Source: Aerococcus agrisoli | GTDB taxonomy: Bacteria; Bacillota; Bacilli; Lactobacillales; Aerococcaceae | Length of the DNA stretch: 64,000 nucleotides | Direction of reading: 5' to 3' | NCBI RefSeq assembly: GCF_003797145.1 | Contig: NZ_RKMG01000007.1 | Span: 1-64,000 of the forward strand | Shown: positions 16,555 through 27,214 of the stretch, one piece after another | How positions within the stretch are numbered: the stretch's first letter is position 1 | Layout of the letters: each line of letters starts with the position of its first letter | Made by a program: the position numbers and the translations under genes | The notes under the pieces: model-generated | What the model saw: the letters and a program-made list of their open reading frames with translations, nothing else | Databases searched by the model: none | What the model was told of the DNA's origin: nothing

Positions 16555-16672
16555 AAGTTGAGCTCCAATAAGCAGACCCAACTCCACTTCAGACTATTTT
16601 GCACCACACTATGTGCGTCACTGCAATAGTCTTCCAGTGTTTGGGTCTAAGCGCTTATTGTCACATCCTATA
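16555..16672 (-). repeat. Long-hairpin intergenic repeat, family A copy 4
   Basis: AAGTTGAGCTC ... TCACATCCTA ends; arms CAATAAGC/GCTTATTG, AGACCCAA/TTGGGTCT, AGACTAT/ATAGTCT; junctions CCACTTC and TCCAGTG. The start-to-start distance from copy 3 is 119 bp, the natural unit length of the family. It is nearly identical to copy 2. Confidence 0.88.
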
Positions 16673-16678
16673 CAAAAT

Positions 16679-16713
16679 TAAAAGCCTTAGGCACGCGGCC
16701 TAAGGCTTTTTTC
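16679..16713. terminator. Terminator of rpoBC
   Basis: Stem AAAGCCTTAGGC/GGCCTAAGGCTTT with loop ACGC and flanking A- and T-rich tracts on both sides; it ends the rpoBC transcript from the right and could serve the opposing strand. Confidence 0.9.
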
Positions 16714-16754
16714 TCGTCTGAATATTCATTAATTACATTACATCATGTGATGGA

Positions 16755-19700
16755 TTAGCTTTCTTTGATACTAGTGTAGTCAATTTGGCTAATGTCATCT
16801 TCTTCGGCTTCTTCGCCATAGATTAATTGTTGTGTGTCACCGATTTTTTTCGGTTCCATTTCACGGTAACGAGCCATACCTGTACCTGCAGGGATGATCT
16901 TACCAATGATAACATTTTCTTTAAGTCCTAATAGGTGGTCTTCTTTACCACGGATAGCGGCATCAGTTAAGACCTTAGTTGTTTCTTGGAATGATGCAGC
17001 AGATAAGAAGCTGTTTGTTTCCAAGGCTGCTTTAGTGATACCTAATAATACTGGACGCGCTGTTGCAGGTAGTTCACCTGAACGGATTGCTTCCGCATTG
17101 GCATCAGTAAAGTCAGCTGTATCCATTAATTTACCTGGTAACAAGTCTGTTGAACCTGGATCAAGGACACGTACTTTACGTAACATTTGACGAACCATTA
17201 CTTCCACGTGTTTATCATTGATGTCTACCCCTTGAGAGCGGTATACACGTTGAACTTCATCTAACATGTAAGTTTCAACAGTTAATGTATTTGTCACACG
17301 TAACAAGTCTTTAGGGTCAATTGAACCTTCAGTTAATTGTTGACCACGGTGTACTAAGTCTCCTACTTCAACACTCATACGAGAAGTGTAAGGCACTTTG
17401 TATTCACGTGAGTCAGTAATACCTTTAACGAAAACAGTCTTCGTACGGCTTGCTTCATCTTCTTCAATTGCTTCGATTTCTCCGGCAACTTCAGTGATTA
17501 CAGCACGACCTTTTGGATGACGTGCTTCCACGATTTCTTGGATACGAGGAAGACCTTGAGTGATATCATCACCGGCAACCCCACCAGTATGGAATGTACG
17601 CATTGTTAATTGAGTACCAGGTTCACCGATTGATTGAGCGGCGATAGTACCAACTGCTTCCCCTACTTCTACTTCTTGGTTAGTAGAAAGGTCGCGACCA
17701 TAACAATGTTTACATACACCATGACGTGTATTACATGTAAATGCTGAACGGATAGTAACTTTTTCAACACCTGCATCAACGATACGACGAGCAGTTGCTT
17801 CATCCACTAATTGGTTGTGGTGTGCAATGATTTCGCCTGTTTCTGGGTGACGTACTTCTTTTTGTAAGTAACGGCCAGTAACACGTTCTTCAAGTGTTTC
17901 AATTACTTCGTTACCATTCTTGATAGCTTCGATATCTAAACCACGGTCAGTACCACAGTCTGCTTCACGAATGATAACATCTTGTGCTACGTCAACTAGA
18001 CGACGAGTCAAGTAACCTGAATCGGCTGTCTTAAGGGCTGTATCGGTCATACCTTTACGAGCACCGTGAGTAGAGATAAACATTTCTTGAACGGTCAAAC
18101 CTTCACGGAAGTTTGAAAGGATAGGCAATTCGATGATCTTACCGTTAGGACCGGCCATCAAACCACGCATACCAGCAAGTTGCGTGAAGTTAGAGATGTT
18201 ACCACGGGCACCTGAGTCTGACATGATGAAGAATGGGTTACTTTCATCAAGTGAGTTCATCAAGGCAATTTGGATTTCATCTTTTACTTTGTTCCATGTA
18301 TCGATAACTTGGTCGTAACGTTCGTCATCTGTAATCAAACCACGACGGTATTGTTTTGTAATCTTATCAACACGGTCATGACCTTTTTGAATAGATGCCG
18401 CTTTAGATTCCAAGTTCGTGATATCTGCGATACCTACGGTGATACCTGAACGAGTAGAGTATTTGAAACCTAAGTCTTTCATCTTGTCTAAGATGATAGA
18501 AGTTTCAGTAATCTTAGATAATTTGAATACTTGCGCGATGATACGTGCTAAGTATTTTTTCTTGAATGGTGCAACCATATCTTGACGACTGATGAACTCT
18601 TTGACATTTTCACCTGGTTCAAGAATGAACTTATCAGGTAATTGTTCTTCTAAGTTTTCAGTAGATGGTTCATTAATGTATGGGAAGTTTTCTGGCATGA
18701 TTTCATTGAAGAATAACTTACCAATTGTTGTAACCATTAATTTACCTTTTTGGTTTTCAGTCCAAGGTTTATTTGGCATTGCATCTGTTGGGAAAGCAAC
18801 ACGTGTATGTAATTGAACATAACCATTTGTGTAAGCAATATGTGCTTCGTTGATTGAAGAAACGATCATTCCTTCACCCATAACTTCTGGTTCTTCCATT
18901 GTTAGGTAGTAGTTACCTAAAACCATATCTTGAGATGGTGTTACAACTGGTTGACCGTCTTTAGGGTTAAGGATATGTGTAGCAGCTAACATTAATAAAC
19001 GTGCTTCTGCTTGCGCTTCTTCACCTAATGGTAAATGGACCGCCATTTGGTCACCATCGAAGTCGGCATTGTAGGCTTCACACACTAATGGGTGAAGACG
19101 GATTGCTTTACCTTCAACCAATACTGGTTCGAACGCTTGGATACCTAAACGGTGTAAGGTAGGTGCGCGGTTCAATAGCACTGGATGTTCACGGATGATT
19201 TCTGCTAAAACATCCCAAACATCTTCATCATGATGTTCGATTTTACGTTTTGCATGTTTCACGTTGATTGCCATGTCACGCGCTACTAATTCACGCATTA
19301 AGAATGGTTTGAATAATTCAAGCGCCATTTCTTTTGGCAAACCACATTGGTACATTTTTAAAGATGGACCAACAACGATAACTGAACGTCCTGAATAGTC
19401 AACACGTTTACCAAGTAAGTTTTGACGGAAACGTCCTTGTTTACCTTTCAACATGTGTGACAATGATTTCAATGGACGGTTACCAGGACCGGTAACAGGA
19501 CGACCACGACGACCATTATCGAATAAAGCATCAACTGCTTCTTGTAACATACGTTTTTCGTTTTGAACGATGATATTAGGCGCATTTAAGTCTAATAAAC
19601 GTTTCAAACGGTTGTTACGGTTGATTACACGACGGTATAAGTCATTCAAGTCAGATGTAGCGAAACGGCCACCATCTAATTGAACCATCGGACGTAATTC

Positions 19701-20408
19701 TGGTGGGATAACTGGAATAACATCCATTACCATCCACGCTGGATCGTTACCAGATTTACGGAAAGCATCTAAAACGTCTAAACGACGGATTGCACGTGTA
19801 CGTTTTTGACCTTTAGCTGTTTTCAATTCTTCTTTTAATTCAGCAACTTCGCTATCGATTTGTACTTGAGAAAGTAAAGTCTTGATAGCTTCTGCACCCA
19901 TACCAGCTTTGAAGCCTTCACCGAATTCGCGTTTGTTATCGCGGTATTCTTTTTCAGACAACAATTGTTTGTATTCTAATGGTGTATCACCTGCGTCAGT
20001 TACTACGTAAGAAGCAAAGTAGATAACTTCTTCTAGTGAACGAGGACTCATGTCTAACATTAAGCCCATACGAGATGGAATACCTTTAAAGTACCAAATA
20101 TGTGTAACAGGTGTAGCTAATTCAATATGACCCATACGTTCGCGACGTACTTTTGAACGTGTAACTTCAACGCCACAACGGTCACAGACAACACCAGCGT
20201 AACGAATACCCTTGTATTTACCACAAGAACATTCCCAGTCTTTTGAAGGACCAAAGATTCTGTCGTCAAAAAGACCTTCTTTTTCTGATTTAAGTGTACG
20301 GTAGTTGATGGTTTCAGGTTTCTTAACTTCACCAAATGACCAAGAACGGATCTTGTCTGGTGATGCTAACCCGATACGCATGCTTTCAAATCTATTTACA
20401 TCTACCAA
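16755..20408 (-). CDS. rpoC: RNA polymerase beta' subunit (RpoC)
   Basis: Catalytic subunit of 1217 residues, a normal Firmicutes length. Visible: the N-terminal zinc site ([20 protein letters not shown], residues ~60-78), the active-site NADFDGD loop binding catalytic Mg2+ (near residue 450), the GARG...MRGLM segment (near residue 740), the second zinc-binding cysteines (CDR/C-T-C...CKHC, near residue 810-900) and the trigger-loop region [16 protein letters not shown]. It starts with TTG behind GGGAGG, as rpoC does in Bacillus. Co-transcribed with rpoB, 99 bp upstream. Confidence 0.98.
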   Translation of the reverse strand: MVDVNRFESMRIGLASPDKIRSWSFGEVKKPETINYRTLKSEKEGLFDDRIFGPSKDWECSCGKYKGIRYAGVVCDRCGVEVTRSKVRRERMGHIELATPVTHIWYFKGIPSRMGLMLDMSPRSLEEVIYFASYVVTDAGDTPLEYKQLLSEKEYRDNKREFGEGFKAGMGAEAIKTLLSQVQIDSEVAELKEELKTAKGQKRTRAIRRLDVLDAFRKSGNDPAWMVMDVIPVIPPELRPMVQLDGGRFATSDLNDLYRRVINRNNRLKRLLDLNAPNIIVQNEKRMLQEAVDALFDNGRRGRPVTGPGNRPLKSLSHMLKGKQGRFRQNLLGKRVDYSGRSVIVVGPSLKMYQCGLPKEMALELFKPFLMRELVARDMAINVKHAKRKIEHHDEDVWDVLAEIIREHPVLLNRAPTLHRLGIQAFEPVLVEGKAIRLHPLVCEAYNADFDGDQMAVHLPLGEEAQAEARLLMLAATHILNPKDGQPVVTPSQDMVLGNYYLTMEEPEVMGEGMIVSSINEAHIAYTNGYVQLHTRVAFPTDAMPNKPWTENQKGKLMVTTIGKLFFNEIMPENFPYINEPSTENLEEQLPDKFILEPGENVKEFISRQDMVAPFKKKYLARIIAQVFKLSKITETSIILDKMKDLGFKYSTRSGITVGIADITNLESKAASIQKGHDRVDKITKQYRRGLITDDERYDQVIDTWNKVKDEIQIALMNSLDESNPFFIMSDSGARGNISNFTQLAGMRGLMAGPNGKIIELPILSNFREGLTVQEMFISTHGARKGMTDTALKTADSGYLTRRLVDVAQDVIIREADCGTDRGLDIEAIKNGNEVIETLEERVTGRYLQKEVRHPETGEIIAHHNQLVDEATARRIVDAGVEKVTIRSAFTCNTRHGVCKHCYGRDLSTNQEVEVGEAVGTIAAQSIGEPGTQLTMRTFHTGGVAGDDITQGLPRIQEIVEARHPKGRAVITEVAGEIEAIEEDEASRTKTVFVKGITDSREYKVPYTSRMSVEVGDLVHRGQQLTEGSIDPKDLLRVTNTLTVETYMLDEVQRVYRSQGVDINDKHVEVMVRQMLRKVRVLDPGSTDLLPGKLMDTADFTDANAEAIRSGELPATARPVLLGITKAALETNSFLSAASFQETTKVLTDAAIRGKEDHLLGLKENVIIGKIIPAGTGMARYREMEPKKIGDTQQLIYGEEAEEDDISQIDYTSIKES

Positions 20409-20507
20409 GGGGCCAACCTCCCTTATATAATTTGCCCTAATGCTTCAATTGTATTATTTCGTGTTTATTTACTGTGTTCATCAAAATCGAAAAACCGAGA
20501 AGGCTGA

Positions 20508-23500
20508 TTAGCCTTCTACGATATTTTCATTTGTTTCTTGTTCTTTTTTAGGGAAGCTAGGTGTAATTTCATCCAAGTCACGTAAATCAATTGGTTTCTT
20601 ATCGATGTCTAAGACTTCAATGTCTAGACCTAAAGATTGCAATTCTTTTACTAATACACGGAATGATTCAGGTACACCTGGTTTTGGAATTGGTTCGCCC
20701 TTAACGATTGCTTCGTATGTTTGTACACGACCAACAACGTCATCTGACTTGTAAGTCAAGATTTCTTGTAGTGTGTATGCAGCACCGTAAGCTTCTAAGG
20801 CCCAAACTTCCATCTCACCGAAACGTTGTCCACCAAATTGTGCTTTACCACCTAATGGTTGTTGTGTAACTAATGAGTAAGGTCCAGTTGAACGTGCATG
20901 TAACTTGTCATCAACCATGTGAGACAGTTTCAAGTAGTACATAACCCCTACAGATACACGGTTATCAAATGGTTCACCTGTACGACCATCATAAAGAACT
21001 GATTTCGCATCGCTAGCCATACCAGCTTCTTTGATTGTTTCCCAAACGTCTTCTTCACGCGCACCATCGAATACTGGTGTTGCGATGTGGATGCCCATTT
21101 CACGTGCAGCCATACCTAAATGCAACTCTAATACTTGTCCGATGTTCATACGAGAAGGTACCCCTAGAGGGTTCAACATGATATCAACTGGTGTTCCGTC
21201 TGGCATGTAAGGCATATCTTCTACTGGTAAAATACGAGAAACTACCCCTTTGTTACCATGACGTCCGGCCATTTTATCCCCAACTTGGATCTTACGTTTT
21301 TGGATAATGTAGACACGTACTAACATAGAAACACCTGGTGATAATTCGTCGCCGTTTTCACGGTAGAATACTTTCACGTCGTTAACGATACCGCCGCCAC
21401 CGTGAGGTACGCGTAATGATGTATCACGAACTTCACGTGCTTTTTCACCAAAGATTGCATGTAATAAATGTTCTTCTGCTGAAAGCTCAGTTACACCCTT
21501 AGGCGTTACTTTACCAACTAAGATGTCACCATCTTTAACTTCAGCACCGACACGGATAATACCACGGTCATCCAAGTTACGTAGTGAATCTTCACCAACG
21601 TTAGGAATCTCACGTGTGATTTCTTCAGGTCCAAGTTTTGTATCACGTGCTTCAGATTCTAATTCATCGATATGAATAGAAGTGTAGACGTCATCTTTTA
21701 CTAAACGTTCAGACATGATAACCGCATCTTCATAGTTGTAACCATCCCAAGTCATGAAGGCAATCAATGGGTTTTGTCCTAAGGCCATTTCACCTTTTTC
21801 CATTGAAGGACCATTCGCAAGGATGTCACCTTTTTCAACTGTTTCGCCAGTTGATACTTCTGGTGTTTGGTTGTATGAAGCTGACGCATTTGAACGGTGG
21901 TATTTGATTAATGGATACTTGTCTAAAGCACCATCTTCACGACGAACACGGATTTCACGTGCATCAACGTATTCAACTACCCCACCACGTTCAGCAACAA
22001 CAGCTGCACCTGAGTCGGCAGCAGCTTTATGTTCCATACCTGTACCAATTAATGGTGCATGTGGTTGTAACAATGGCACTGCTTGACGTTGCATGTTGGC
22101 ACCCATCAAGGCACGGTTGGAGTCATCGTTTTCCAAGAAAGGAATAGATGCAGTCGCAACAGATACTACCTGTTTAGGTGAAACGTCCATGTAGTCAACG
22201 CGTTCAGGTTTTACTTCGATATTTTCTTCAACGTAACGAGCCATTACCATTTCTTCTGCGAAAGAACCATCTTCGTTTAAGATTGAGTTCCCTTGAGCGA
22301 TAACAAAGTTATCTTCTTCATCAGCAGTTAAGTAGTCGATACGGTCTGTTACTTTATGGGTATTCCAGTCCACACGACGGTAAGGTGTTTCGATGAAACC
22401 AAATTCATTAATTTTTGCATATGATGCCAAGTTATTGATCAACCCGATGTTAGGTCCTTCAGGTGTTTCAATTGGACACATACGACCATAGTGAGAATAG
22501 TGAACGTCACGAACTTCGTAGCCGGCACGGTCACGAGTCAAACCACCTGGCCCTAAGGCAGATAGACGACGTTTATGTGTTAACTCACCTAATGGGTTAG
22601 TTTGGTCCATGAATTGAGACAATTGAGAAGATCCGAAGAATTCTTTAATTGACGCAACAACTGGACGAATGTTGATTAATTGTTGTGGTGTAACCTTTTC
22701 AATATCTTGAATAGACATACGTTCACGAACAACACGTTCCATACGAGATAAACCGATACGGAATTGGTTTTGTAACAATTCACCAACTGAACGAATACGA
22801 CGGTTACCCAAATGGTCGATATCATCTGTTTTACCAACGCCTTCGTACAAGCCTAAGAAGTAGTTTAGAGATGCTAAAACATCAGCTACTGTTAAGGCAC
22901 GGTCTTCTTTACCTGGTGCAGCATTACCAATTACATTGATAACACGTTCAGGATCTTTAGGTGCTTGGATTTTAACTACTTGGATATCCACTGGATCTGT
23001 TAAAACAGCATCTTCGTTTGGATATAAAGTAATCACGTTCAAGCCATTGTCAAAGTAAGACTCTAATTTATCCATTACTTCACGGTTTAATTCAGTACCT
23101 TTATCAGCAAGAATTTCACCAGTTTCAGGGTCAACTAAAGTTTCAGCTAAGATTTGGTTAAATAGACGGTTTTTGATATCCAATTTTTTGTTGACTTTGT
23201 AGCGACCAACGGCAGCTAAGTCATAACGACGTGGATCAAAGAAACGTGCATTTAATAAGTTACGAGAAGAGTCAGCAGTCTTAGGTTCACCTGGACGTAG
23301 ACGTTCGTAAACTTCTTTCAAAGCTTCTTCTGTACGAGAATCAGATAAGTCTTTGTGGACATCTTTTTCTAACGTTAATTCTAATGTTTCACTTTCACCA
23401 AAGATTTCGCGGATTTGATCATCAGAAGCGAAACCTAAAGCACGCATCAATACTGACATAGGTACTTTACGCGTACGGTCAATACGAACGTATGAAACGT

Positions 23501-24032
23501 TTTTGGCATCTGTTTCCATTTCTAACCATGCACCACGGTTAGGGATTACAGTTGTACCAAATGATTGGCGGCCATTTTTGTCTACTTTATCGTGGAAGTA
23601 AACACCAGGAGAACGAACTAATTGAGAAACGATAACACGTTCCGCACCGTTGATGATAAAAGTACCACCATCGGTCATTAGTGGGAAATCACCAAAGAAT
23701 ACTTCTTGGTCCTTGATTTCACCTGTTTCCTTATTCATCAAACGCAATTTAACATAAATTGGTGCTGAATAGTTGGTATCATGTGCACGAGCTTCAGCTA
23801 AGTTGTACTTAGGATCTCTAAAAGTGTAGTCGACAAATTCTAAGGCTAGTTTACCAGCGTGATCTTCAATAGGAGAAATGTCCGCGAACATTTCTTTCAT
23901 CCCTTGATCCAAGAACCATTTGTATGAGTCCGTTTGGATTTCAATCAAGTTTGGCAATTCTAGCACTTCATTAATACGTGAGTAACTGCGGCGAACGCGA
24001 TGTTTACCGAAATTGACATTATGCCCAGTCAT
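20508..24032 (-). CDS. rpoB: RNA polymerase beta subunit (RpoB)
   Basis: A 1174-residue subunit. The rifampicin pocket ([14 protein letters not shown]...[13 protein letters not shown], near residues 470-500) keeps the Asp, His and Ser residues found in sensitive enzymes. The KLSHMVDDK...[24 protein letters not shown] region near the C-terminus contacts beta'. The N-terminal ~10 residues are followed by a basic [14 protein letters not shown] start typical of Lactobacillales. A ~200-nt structured leader precedes it. Confidence 0.98.
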   Translation of the reverse strand: MTGHNVNFGKHRVRRSYSRINEVLELPNLIEIQTDSYKWFLDQGMKEMFADISPIEDHAGKLALEFVDYTFRDPKYNLAEARAHDTNYSAPIYVKLRLMNKETGEIKDQEVFFGDFPLMTDGGTFIINGAERVIVSQLVRSPGVYFHDKVDKNGRQSFGTTVIPNRGAWLEMETDAKNVSYVRIDRTRKVPMSVLMRALGFASDDQIREIFGESETLELTLEKDVHKDLSDSRTEEALKEVYERLRPGEPKTADSSRNLLNARFFDPRRYDLAAVGRYKVNKKLDIKNRLFNQILAETLVDPETGEILADKGTELNREVMDKLESYFDNGLNVITLYPNEDAVLTDPVDIQVVKIQAPKDPERVINVIGNAAPGKEDRALTVADVLASLNYFLGLYEGVGKTDDIDHLGNRRIRSVGELLQNQFRIGLSRMERVVRERMSIQDIEKVTPQQLINIRPVVASIKEFFGSSQLSQFMDQTNPLGELTHKRRLSALGPGGLTRDRAGYEVRDVHYSHYGRMCPIETPEGPNIGLINNLASYAKINEFGFIETPYRRVDWNTHKVTDRIDYLTADEEDNFVIAQGNSILNEDGSFAEEMVMARYVEENIEVKPERVDYMDVSPKQVVSVATASIPFLENDDSNRALMGANMQRQAVPLLQPHAPLIGTGMEHKAAADSGAAVVAERGGVVEYVDAREIRVRREDGALDKYPLIKYHRSNASASYNQTPEVSTGETVEKGDILANGPSMEKGEMALGQNPLIAFMTWDGYNYEDAVIMSERLVKDDVYTSIHIDELESEARDTKLGPEEITREIPNVGEDSLRNLDDRGIIRVGAEVKDGDILVGKVTPKGVTELSAEEHLLHAIFGEKAREVRDTSLRVPHGGGGIVNDVKVFYRENGDELSPGVSMLVRVYIIQKRKIQVGDKMAGRHGNKGVVSRILPVEDMPYMPDGTPVDIMLNPLGVPSRMNIGQVLELHLGMAAREMGIHIATPVFDGAREEDVWETIKEAGMASDAKSVLYDGRTGEPFDNRVSVGVMYYLKLSHMVDDKLHARSTGPYSLVTQQPLGGKAQFGGQRFGEMEVWALEAYGAAYTLQEILTYKSDDVVGRVQTYEAIVKGEPIPKPGVPESFRVLVKELQSLGLDIEVLDIDKKPIDLRDLDEITPSFPKKEQETNENIVEG

Positions 24033-24233
24033 TAAAAGCCACCTCTCCGAAAGTTTAATTCTAAGAATTTAATGAGATTTCACTAAGAAATTACTCATCA
24101 AGGCATTTTTACCCTAAAAATAGGCAAAAAAATAACAAAAGAATAATTGACTTCCGTGTCACTTTCTTTTGTTTTCGCCAAGAAACGCATCCGGACAATA
24201 TATCGGGCGTTCCAATCCATTTAATAATATACG
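24033..24233 (-). promoter_or_regulatory. Structured 5' leader of rpoB (Lacto-rpoB-like)
   Basis: About 200 nt of untranslated leader. In the minus-strand RNA, GAACGC pairs with GCGTTTC and CCG with CGG around an ATATATTG loop (plus positions about 24180-24212). A second hairpin pairs GACTTCC-type and AAAGAAA/TTCTTTT tracts (24130-24178). A Lacto-rpoB RNA motif is known in front of rpoB in Lactobacillales; I cannot confirm the match without a covariance search. Confidence 0.5.
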
Positions 24234-24239
24234 GTATTT

Positions 24240-24267
24240 ATTATACGCTCCCTAGATAAAAAGTCAA
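24240..24267 (-). promoter_or_regulatory. Promoter of rpoBC
   Basis: Minus-strand TTGACT (24262-24267), 16-bp spacer, TATAAT (24240-24245). Confidence 0.75.
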
Positions 24268-24330
24268 GCATCAATCATCAGCTGTCAAAATAAATCTATT
24301 ATATAGTAGAAAATTTCATTTTTTCCATGA

Positions 24331-24366
24331 AAAAAGCACTAGAAACCCTTGTTCTAGTGCTTTTTT
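24331..24366 (-). terminator. Terminator downstream of the SDR gene
   Basis: Stem AAAAAGCACTAGA/TCTAGTGCTTTTT with loop AACCCTTGT and T-run on the minus strand; also symmetric enough to act in the other direction. Confidence 0.9.
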
Positions 24367-24387
24367 AGCCTGTATTCTTAAGCTACT

Positions 24388-25278
24388 TTATAGATTGATG
24401 TTGATACCACCAGTAACACCGTAGATTTGTCCCGTTACATAACTTGATTCTTTAGCTGCTAAGAAGACATAAACAGGGGCTAACTCTACTGGTTGACCAG
24501 CGCGTTCCATAGTAGAATTTTGGCCAAATTCAGGTAGTGCACCCGGTAATTGACCATTATCTAATTGTAGTGGCGTCCAGATTGGACCTGGTGCCACCCC
24601 GTTTACACGGACACCTTTTTTACCAAAATATGAAGCTAGGTTGACGGTCAAACTAGAAACGGCACTGTTGGTTGCGGCATAATCCATCAAGCTTGTACTT
24701 GGATCAAATGATTGCACTGATGTAGTTGTAATAATCGTACTACCTGGCAATAAATATTGCTCGGCGGCTTTGACCGTTTCAAACATACTGATGACATTCA
24801 CCTTAAACGTGTCGTTGACTTGCTTCATTGATAAATCTGCGAGCGATGATTGTGCGATTTGTTGTGCAGCATTTAATACAAGAATATCTAATTGACCGAA
24901 AGCCTTAATCGTTTCCTCAACGACTTTGCTCGCTTCCCCGTCATTTCTGAAATCACCCGGAATAGCGATAGCTTTGACGCCTTCTTTTTCCAATATGCTG
25001 ACAACTTCTTGGGCATCGGCTTCTTCACCTGGTAAATAATGAATGGCTACATTGGCCCCTTCTCGACCATAGGCAATGGCAGCTGCGCGACCAATACCAG
25101 AGTCACCACCTGTGACAAGGGCATTGCGACCTTTTAATTTGCCTGAACCTTGATAAGAAGTTTCACCACAGTCAGGAAGTGGTGTCATCTCTTTTTGTAA
25201 GGCTGGGCTTTTAGCCTCTTGTTCCGGAAAGTTTTCCTTGGTATACATGTTTCTTGGGTCAATTAAGTGTTCAGTCAT
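24388..25278 (-). CDS. Short-chain dehydrogenase-like protein lacking the catalytic lysine
   Basis: A 296-residue SDR of the stress-protein YdaD/YghA type: ~45-residue N-terminal extension rich in P, E and K, then the Rossmann motif TGGDSGIGRA, the NAAQ structural Asn, and a serine in TTTSVQS. The active-site YxxxK is replaced by Y-A-A-T-N: Tyr200 is kept but the lysine position (204) is Asn (codon AAC), so ordinary dehydrogenase chemistry is doubtful. C-terminal VTGQ...GVTGGININL matches the family. Monocistronic with a good AGGAGG site. Confidence 0.88.
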   Translation of the reverse strand: MTEHLIDPRNMYTKENFPEQEAKSPALQKEMTPLPDCGETSYQGSGKLKGRNALVTGGDSGIGRAAAIAYGREGANVAIHYLPGEEADAQEVVSILEKEGVKAIAIPGDFRNDGEASKVVEETIKAFGQLDILVLNAAQQIAQSSLADLSMKQVNDTFKVNVISMFETVKAAEQYLLPGSTIITTTSVQSFDPSTSLMDYAATNSAVSSLTVNLASYFGKKGVRVNGVAPGPIWTPLQLDNGQLPGALPEFGQNSTMERAGQPVELAPVYVFLAAKESSYVTGQIYGVTGGININL

Positions 25279-25393
25279 GATAATCCTCCTATAAGCTTAG
25301 TTGGCATCTTGCTTCTTCCTTATGTAATATCCACTACAATTTATAGTATAAGTTATATAAGTGTATCCTTCAAGCATTCCGCTCTGACATAGA

Positions 25394-25441
25394 CAAAAAA
25401 GCGATGTAAGACACTGCTAAACGCAAGCCTCACATCACTTT
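25394..25441 (-). terminator. Terminator of the glycine-betaine transporter operon
   Basis: Minus-strand stem GTGATGTGAG/CTTACATCGC (with wobbles) and a long loop, followed by TTTTTTG. It lies about 10 bp after the binding-protein gene. Confidence 0.75.
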
Positions 25442-25453
25442 CTTCTATATATT

Positions 25454-26344
25454 TTATTTACCTAACCATTCATCCACAGTATCTTGGTTGGCTTCCACCC
25501 ATTTTTCAGCTGCTTCTTTAGGATCTGTACCGGCTTGTACATCAGCCATAACAGATTCCATATCTGCAACTTCCCAGTGGAAATTATCTAAAATTTGATT
25601 TGCTTCTGGCATATCTTCAGCAAAACCTTGACGTACAAAGGTGTTAATCGTTTCCCCATCACCAAATGTACCTTCAGGGTCTTCTAGATATTTCAAGTCA
25701 TATTCTTGGAACATCCAGTGTGGCGACCAGCCTGTGATGACAATTGGTTCTTCATTCGCAATGGCTGTTCCTAAGGCTGTGGTCATGGCACCAGATGAAG
25801 ATGTTTGTACTTGCCAATCACTTAAGTTATCGTAATCTTCTACAGCTTGTTCAGCTGCCGCTACAACCCCAGCACCAGGTTCAATCCCGGTAATGGTTTT
25901 GTTGGCTTGGTCGCTTAAATCAGCAATTGAATTGACGTCTTCCATATAGGTTGGCACAACAATCCCTGTGACCGCACCCTCAAGGTTTGGTCCTAAGTCA
26001 GTCATTTGTGCGCCGTATTGTTCCAATTGGCTCTTGTGGGTATTTGGTAACCAAGCACCTACCATAGCGTCGGCTTCACCTGTTGCTACAGATGACCACA
26101 TAATGGCGTTATCCAAAGGTGTCAAAGTTACATCATAACCTGCTTGTTCTAAAGCGACAGCAATCACGTTAGTCGATGCGATTTCTGTATCCCAGGTCAC
26201 GTATGACAGGTTGACGGTACCCTTACTTTCTCCGTCGCCACCAGCGGTTAGACTGGAATCAAAAGCCCCTTCTGACCCGAAGGTAAATAGCAGTCCGACG
26301 ATTGCGGCGATGACAAGTAATGTATTTTTCACTAAATTCTTCAT
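25454..26344 (-). CDS. Glycine betaine/proline ABC importer, substrate-binding protein (OpuAC/GbuC type)
   Basis: A 296-residue OpuAC-family protein with an N-terminal membrane anchor or signal (residues ~8-25) but no lipobox cysteine, so retention is by the hydrophobic segment. Tryptophans typical of the quaternary-ammonium cage appear in VTWDTE, GAWLPNTH and ITGWSPHWMF. It delivers betaine-like osmoprotectants to the permease encoded just upstream (21 bp gap). Last gene of the operon. Confidence 0.92.
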   Translation of the reverse strand: MKNLVKNTLLVIAAIVGLLFTFGSEGAFDSSLTAGGDGESKGTVNLSYVTWDTEIASTNVIAVALEQAGYDVTLTPLDNAIMWSSVATGEADAMVGAWLPNTHKSQLEQYGAQMTDLGPNLEGAVTGIVVPTYMEDVNSIADLSDQANKTITGIEPGAGVVAAAEQAVEDYDNLSDWQVQTSSSGAMTTALGTAIANEEPIVITGWSPHWMFQEYDLKYLEDPEGTFGDGETINTFVRQGFAEDMPEANQILDNFHWEVADMESVMADVQAGTDPKEAAEKWVEANQDTVDEWLGK

Positions 26345-26365
26345 AAGCTCCTCCTTTCTGGATGT

Positions 26366-27214
26366 TTATTTATTGGTAAATCGATTGGTTAAGCGGTCGA
26401 TTAGGATTGCTAAAACGACAATCGCTAGTCCGGCCACGAAACCTGATCCGACTGATGCGCGTTGTAGGGCAGTCAGTACTTGACGACCTAGGCCTGGTGC
26501 ACCAATCATTGATGCAGTCACGACCATTGATAGGGCTAGCATGACGGATTGGTTGATACCGGCCATAATGGTTGATTTGGCTAATGGTAATTCAACTTTA
26601 AATAGTTTTTGACGTGGCGTTGACCCGAAGGCATCGGCTGCTTCGATTAATTCTTTTGAAATTTGGTTGATACCAAGTTCGGTAAATCGTACCGTTGGTG
26701 GTAAGGCGAAAATAACAGACGCGAAGGCACCTGGCACGATCCCAATACCGAAGAAGGCTACTGCTGGAATCAAGTAAACAAAGGCTGGCATTGTTTGCAT
26801 GAAATCAAGCAAGGGTTTTAGGATATTGTGGACAGTCGTGTTTTTTGCTGACCAAATCCCAAGCGGTACCCCAATCAAGATAGAGATGATTGATGATACG
26901 AAGACTAGGGTTACGGTATTCATTAATTCGGCCCACAAACCTTGGTTTAAGATATAACCTAAGCCGACTAGAGCGAAGGCTGATAGTGATAAACGGCGTT
27001 TGCTGGCAAAGTATGCCACGATGGCGATGAATAGAATCATGGCAAACGGTGGTACCAATAGTAATAGGTTGGTAATCCCGTTCATAAAGGCTGTCCCACC
27101 ATTTTGGATGATATCGAATAGGCCACTAAATGTGACGGTTACCCAATTTGTTGCACTTTCAACCCAGGCGGCTACAGGCAATTGCGGGATTGGAAACATG
27201 GCTAAATTAAGCAT
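26366..27214 (-). CDS. Glycine betaine/proline ABC importer, permease (OpuAB/GbuB type)
   Basis: A 282-residue membrane protein with six to seven helices. The ABC-permease EAA loop is seen as ELIEAADAFGSTPRQKLFKVELPLA (near residue 190). Start overlaps the ATPase gene by 8 bp, so the two are translationally coupled. The start has GGAGG within the end of the upstream gene. Confidence 0.92.
   Translation of the reverse strand: MLNLAMFPIPQLPVAAWVESATNWVTVTFSGLFDIIQNGGTAFMNGITNLLLLVPPFAMILFIAIVAYFASKRRLSLSAFALVGLGYILNQGLWAELMNTVTLVFVSSIISILIGVPLGIWSAKNTTVHNILKPLLDFMQTMPAFVYLIPAVAFFGIGIVPGAFASVIFALPPTVRFTELGINQISKELIEAADAFGSTPRQKLFKVELPLAKSTIMAGINQSVMLALSMVVTASMIGAPGLGRQVLTALQRASVGSGFVAGLAIVVLAILIDRLTNRFTNK

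Noticed and set aside
16894..17190. Long ORFs antisense to rpoC, rpoB and other genes
   Set aside because: Shadows of strongly coding frames without ribosome sites or homology.
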